Positions 15,742 through 18,498 of a stretch of DNA of 18,498 bases are shown piece after piece. Below the pieces are notes generated by a model, which searched no databases, was not told the origin of the DNA, and saw nothing but the letters and a program-made list of their open reading frames with translations. Both the position numbers and the translations under genes were made by a program. Each line of letters starts with the position of its first letter. Within the stretch, counting starts at the first letter, position 1. The stretch spans positions 1-18,498 of the forward strand of contig JBASIS010000303.1 of NCBI GenBank assembly GCA_049654905.1. The letters run 5' to 3'. The DNA comes from M0108 sp049654905 (GTDB taxonomy: Bacteria > Pseudomonadota > Gammaproteobacteria > Chromatiales > Chromatiaceae).

Positions 15742-16290
15742 TCAGGGCCGCGGGTCCCGGGGACGGCGTTTGGCCAGTTTTCGCTGTAGGGTGCGGCGAT
15801 GCATGCCAAGGGCCTGGGCGGTGGCGGTCACGTTGCCGCCATGTTCCTCCCAGGTGCGCTGGATGTATTCCCATTCCAGGTGGCGCACGGTCAAACGTTG
15901 TTCATGGACGACTTCCCCGGTTTCCAGCCCCTCCTCGACCAGGGCACGGATGATGTCCGCCACGTCGGCGGGCTTGGCCAGATATTGGATGGCCCCCAGC
16001 TTCATGGCGCTGACCACGGTCGGAATGCTGGCATAGCCGGTGAGGATGAGAATGCGGGCCTCGGGCGAGAGGGTCAGCAGGGGCTGAATGAGGTTGAGGC
16101 CCGATTGTCCGGCCAGATTAAGATCGAGGATGACGTAGTCGGGAGGCTGTTCCTGGCAGCAAACCAAGGCTTCCGCGGGCGTGGCCACGGCGGTGACCTG
16201 AAAACCCCGACGGGCGAGGGAGCGGGCTAGTATGGCCCGATAGGGGTCGTCGTCATCGACCAGGAGCAGGTGTCTGGCTTCAGCCGGCAT
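15742..16290 (-). CDS. regA: RegA/PrrA/RoxR-family response regulator
   Basis: A 182-residue DNA-binding response regulator. The receiver has acidic residues D12-D15 (LLLVDDDDPYR), phosphoacceptor Asp56 (VILDLNL), Thr84 (ILTGYAS) and Lys106 (YLAKPAD). The C-terminus is the short Fis-type helix-turn-helix of this family (NVTATAQALGMHRRTLQRKLAKR), nearly the whole output domain. Relatives control respiration, carbon and nitrogen metabolism, and photosynthesis in response to redox state. The ATG lies inside the end of the kinase gene with an 11-nt overlap, so the pair is co-transcribed and probably translationally coupled. The stop is directly against that of the copper receptor, whose upstream palindrome is a plausible target. 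The exact family member name (RegA, PrrA, RoxR, ActR) cannot be settled here. Confidence 0.92.
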   Translation of the reverse strand: MPAEARHLLLVDDDDPYRAILARSLARRGFQVTAVATPAEALVCCQEQPPDYVILDLNLAGQSGLNLIQPLLTLSPEARILILTGYASIPTVVSAMKLGAIQYLAKPADVADIIRALVEEGLETGEVVHEQRLTVRHLEWEYIQRTWEEHGGNVTATAQALGMHRRTLQRKLAKRRPRDPRP

Positions 16291-17617
16291 CAGAGGTCTC
16301 GCTCATCGCGACCAGGGGCAGGCACAAGTGGGCGATGGCCCCGCCGGTGGCTGGCGAGAGGAAGCTCAGGCTGCCGCCCCGGCGCTCGACGGCGGCGCGT
16401 CCCAGTAGCAGGCCCACGCCCATGCCCTGGGTCGAGATGAGAGGTTGGTGCTGCCGGATGGCCTCCAGGGTCGCCGGGGGGATGCCGGTGCCGTTATCCC
16501 CCACCCGGATTTCGAGGGTGCCCGCCCTGGCCAGGGCCCCGACCTGGATCAGGCTGGCCTGGGCCTGGAGGGCGTTGTCGAGCAGGTTGGCCAGGGCGCG
16601 CTCGATGGCGAGGTCCGCGGGCAGACCGAAGCGGTCCAGGTCCGGGCTGATGTCCAGGCGCAGTTCGGCCTGGGGATGCTGGCTTTGCCAGGCCAGGAGC
16701 AGACGCTGTAACCATGCCCGGGCCGGTAGGCAGGGTGGCTCCCCCCCGCTGGCATGGCTCGCCCGCGCCGTCAGTTGGCTCAGGGTCTCCTTGCAGCGCT
16801 GGATCGGCGCCTTCATGGCCTGGACATCGGGGATCAGCGCGGCGGCCAGGCGGCTGTCGTCCAGCAGATCGTCAACCAGGATGTTGAGGGTGGCCAGGGG
16901 CGTGCTCAGTTCATGCGCCGCCCCGGCGGCCTGACTGCCCAGGGAAATCAGCCAGTCGTCGCGAATGGCGCGCTCGCGGGCGGCGGCGAGTTCCTGGTCG
17001 CGGCTGCGAATGCTGGCGGTAAGTTGCAGGATGAACCAGACAACCATGACCGCCGACAGGGCGAAGACCAGCCACATGCCAACCAGGTGCAGGGTGCCGG
17101 CCATCTGGTAGTCGGCGATGTAGAGGGGGACGTAATACTTCCAGAGAAAGGAATAGATGAGGATGGCGGCCAGGGCGAACAGCCAGGCCTGGCGCTGGCC
17201 GAGCACCAAGGCGCCGATGGCAACCAGGGGTAACAGGATGTAAATCAGCGGGTTGGTCGCCCCGCCGGAGATATAGAGGTAGGCGCCCCAGGCCAGGAGA
17301 TCAAAGGTCAACTGCGCCAGGGGCGACAAGAACCAGGGAACAGCCTGGGCCGCGCCCAGGTACCTGGCGGCCAGCATGAAAACCAGGTTGATGCCGGCGA
17401 TGACCCCGGTAAACATCAGCAGGCGGCCCGTGAGTGCGGAGGGGCCCAAAATGTAGGGACTGACCAGGGCCGCCAATAACATGGCCACGACCGACAACCA
17501 GCGCAATTGCAGCAGAGAGGCCTGGATGATGCGGGTCAGGGAGTCGATCATGGGCGGGGCGGCGCTCGACGGGCAGTGCAGGGCGGGCAGGATGGACCGG
17601 CGAGGGGATTGTAGCAT
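16280..17617 (-). CDS. regB: RegB/PrrB/RoxS-family redox sensor histidine kinase
   Basis: Inner-membrane kinase of up to 445 residues. Six hydrophobic segments lie between about residues 41 and 200. The sequence GGATNPL (118-124) corresponds to the GGxxNPF quinone-sensing motif of RegB, with Leu instead of Phe. The H-box is AAGAAHELSTPLATL with His235. Cys275 lies exactly 40 residues further (PIQRCKETL), the same spacing as His225 and redox-active Cys265 of Rhodobacter RegB (numbers from memory). N-box LLDNALQ, G1 DNGTGIP and G2 GMGVGLLLG are intact. The start is uncertain: ATG 17617 or ATG 17551 (MIDSLTRI), neither with a good Shine-Dalgarno; the shorter form starts closer to the first membrane segment. 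It overlaps the regulator gene by 11 nt and is divergent from exbB. Confidence 0.92.
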   Translation of the reverse strand: MLQSPRRSILPALHCPSSAAPPMIDSLTRIIQASLLQLRWLSVVAMLLAALVSPYILGPSALTGRLLMFTGVIAGINLVFMLAARYLGAAQAVPWFLSPLAQLTFDLLAWGAYLYISGGATNPLIYILLPLVAIGALVLGQRQAWLFALAAILIYSFLWKYYVPLYIADYQMAGTLHLVGMWLVFALSAVMVVWFILQLTASIRSRDQELAAARERAIRDDWLISLGSQAAGAAHELSTPLATLNILVDDLLDDSRLAAALIPDVQAMKAPIQRCKETLSQLTARASHASGGEPPCLPARAWLQRLLLAWQSQHPQAELRLDISPDLDRFGLPADLAIERALANLLDNALQAQASLIQVGALARAGTLEIRVGDNGTGIPPATLEAIRQHQPLISTQGMGVGLLLGRAAVERRGGSLSFLSPATGGAIAHLCLPLVAMSETSDAG

Positions 17618-17692
17618 TGCGCCAGGATACCGGGAGCCCGCTGGGCCTGGTCCGCGCTGTCATTCCACCATCAATCATTGGGGGTAGTTACC
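17618..17692. promoter_or_regulatory. Divergent intergenic region between regB and exbB
   Basis: These 75 bp must hold the start signals of both divergent transcripts if regB begins at 17617. I see no convincing -35/-10 pair and no copy of the GCGAC-GTCGC palindrome found upstream of the copper receptor. GGGGG at 17680-17684 is the likely ribosome-binding site for exbB. Confidence 0.4.
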
Positions 17693-18118
17693 TTGGAGTT
17701 GTTAAAGACCTACCTGGATGCCGGCTTGCTGGGGTTGCTTGGCTTCATGAGCTTTCTCACCCTGGCCTTCACCGTCGAGCGCTATCTCTATTTCGCGCGG
17801 GTGGATTTGGGGTCCTTCCGCCGGGTGGAAGATCTGGAGATCGCCCTGACTCGCCATCTCACGGTGATCGCCACCGTTGGCGCCAATGCCCCCTATGTGG
17901 GGCTGCTGGGGACCGTCCTCGGCATCCTCATCACCTTCCATGACATGGGCCAGGGGGGGGCTATCGACACCTCGACCATCATGGTCGGGCTGGCCCTGGC
18001 GCTCAAGGCCACGGCCCTGGGCCTGCTGGTTGCCATGCCCTCCATCGTCTTCTATAACGCCTTGCTGCGGCGCGTGGATGTACTCAAGGCCCGCTGGGGC
18101 CACCAGGCGAGCGCCTGA
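17693..18118 (+). CDS. exbB: ExbB-like proton channel subunit (short MotA/TolQ/ExbB family)
   Basis: A 141-residue inner-membrane protein of the short ExbB class that, with ExbD and TonB, couples the proton gradient to outer-membrane receptors. Three membrane segments are visible: about 11-27, 57-82 (APYVGLLGTVLGILITF) and 97-122 (ALALKATALGLLVAMPSIVF). The start is taken as TTG 17693, which gives MELLKTYLD, the usual family opening, with GGGGG 8 nt upstream. An in-frame TTG at 17678 would add five residues but has no ribosome site. A G8 run at 17953-17960 encodes part of GQGGAID. exbD follows after 9 nt. The nearest receptor client in the window is the copper receptor gene. Confidence 0.88.
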   Translation: MELLKTYLDAGLLGLLGFMSFLTLAFTVERYLYFARVDLGSFRRVEDLEIALTRHLTVIATVGANAPYVGLLGTVLGILITFHDMGQGGAIDTSTIMVGLALALKATALGLLVAMPSIVFYNALLRRVDVLKARWGHQASA

Positions 18119-18127
18119 GGTCCAACC

Positions 18128-18498
18128 ATGAAGCGCATGGATCAAATCAATGTCATTCCCTTCATCGACGTCATGCTGGTGCTGTTGGCCATCGTCCTGA
18201 CCACCGCGACCTTCCTGATCGAGGGGCGCCTGCAGATCCGCCTGCCACCGGCGGAGACCCAGACCGCGCCCCTGGATGTCACGCCCATCGAGATTGCCAT
18301 TGCCGCCGACGGCCAGATCTTCTGGGGTAACGAGACGGTGGGGGTGGGACCGGCGGCGCTCGTCGGCCTGGAGCCCCGATTCGATCAACTGGCCCCGGGG
18401 ACTCCCGTCGTGCTGCGGGTGGATGCCCAGGCCCGCTTCGAGGCCTTCATCGGGGTGGTCGATCGCCTCAAGGCCCGGGGGATCGAACGGGTAAGCAT
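18128..18498 (+). CDS. exbD: ExbD/TolR-family protein, partial (3' end outside the window)
   Basis: The reading frame is open from ATG 18128 to the last base of the window (123 codons visible). The N-terminus has NVIPFIDVMLVLLAIVLTTATFL, a single membrane helix with Asp14 in the conserved FIDVMLVLL position that carries protons in ExbD. A periplasmic domain follows (IEIAIAADGQIFWGNETV, VVLRVDAQARFEAFI). GAGG at 18117-18120, overlapping the exbB stop, serves as ribosome-binding site. It is operonic with exbB; a tonB gene is often next but lies beyond the window. Confidence 0.9.
   Translation, partial: MKRMDQINVIPFIDVMLVLLAIVLTTATFLIEGRLQIRLPPAETQTAPLDVTPIEIAIAADGQIFWGNETVGVGPAALVGLEPRFDQLAPGTPVVLRVDAQARFEAFIGVVDRLKARGIERVS

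Noticed and set aside
17953..17960. G8 run in exbB as a phase-variation switch
   Set aside because: The frame is intact, similar short runs occur elsewhere in this GC-rich window, and ExbB is not a usual phase-variable protein.
1..18498. CRISPR array, tRNA, rRNA, insertion sequence or attachment-site repeats
   Set aside because: I looked for regularly spaced repeats, cloverleaf-like stretches, transposase motifs and long direct repeats flanking the defence block and found none that I could support.

Overview
The window comes from a GC-rich Gram-negative bacterium, most likely a gammaproteobacterium. The evidence is an outer-membrane TonB-dependent receptor, ExbB/ExbD, and a RegB/RegA-type redox two-component pair. 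A Chromatiales-like host is possible but is only a guess. All genes lie close together and no gene-free stretch exceeds about 170 bases. I saw no rRNA, tRNA, CRISPR array or insertion sequence.

Positions 74-12312 hold six same-strand genes that look like a defence island built around a Type III restriction-modification system. The order is: a DUF262/DUF1524/DUF5655 (GmrSD-type) nuclease; a Schlafen-like AlbA_2 + GHKL-ATPase + winged-helix protein; the Type III methyltransferase Mod; a second AlbA_2 + GHKL protein, 12 nt behind mod; the Type III restriction helicase/nuclease Res; and a third AlbA_2 + GHKL gene broken by a frameshift. Gaps are 12-96 nt, so one or two transcripts are plausible. 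Mod and Res are normally adjacent. Here a Schlafen-like gene sits between them, with another such gene on each side. All three keep an E-x4-E acidic pair, a later Asp and a GHKL N-box. Base composition is mosaic: the first gene is partly AT-rich, and the target-recognition segment of mod falls to about 50% GC between flanks above 70%. This indicates repeated recombination.

Positions 12479-18498 look like ordinary chromosome. A LigB-type extradiol dioxygenase (YgiD/DODA family) is followed by a TonB-dependent copper receptor. The receptor keeps the CxxxM and HxM copper ligands described for OprC. Convergent to it, with stop codons touching, lies a RegB-like membrane histidine kinase and RegA-like response regulator pair on the minus strand. 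Divergent from the kinase are exbB and exbD; exbD runs off the end of the window. A perfect 15-bp palindrome upstream of the receptor closely resembles the binding site of RegA/RegR-type regulators. The second half can therefore be read as a redox-regulated copper-import module with its own energiser.
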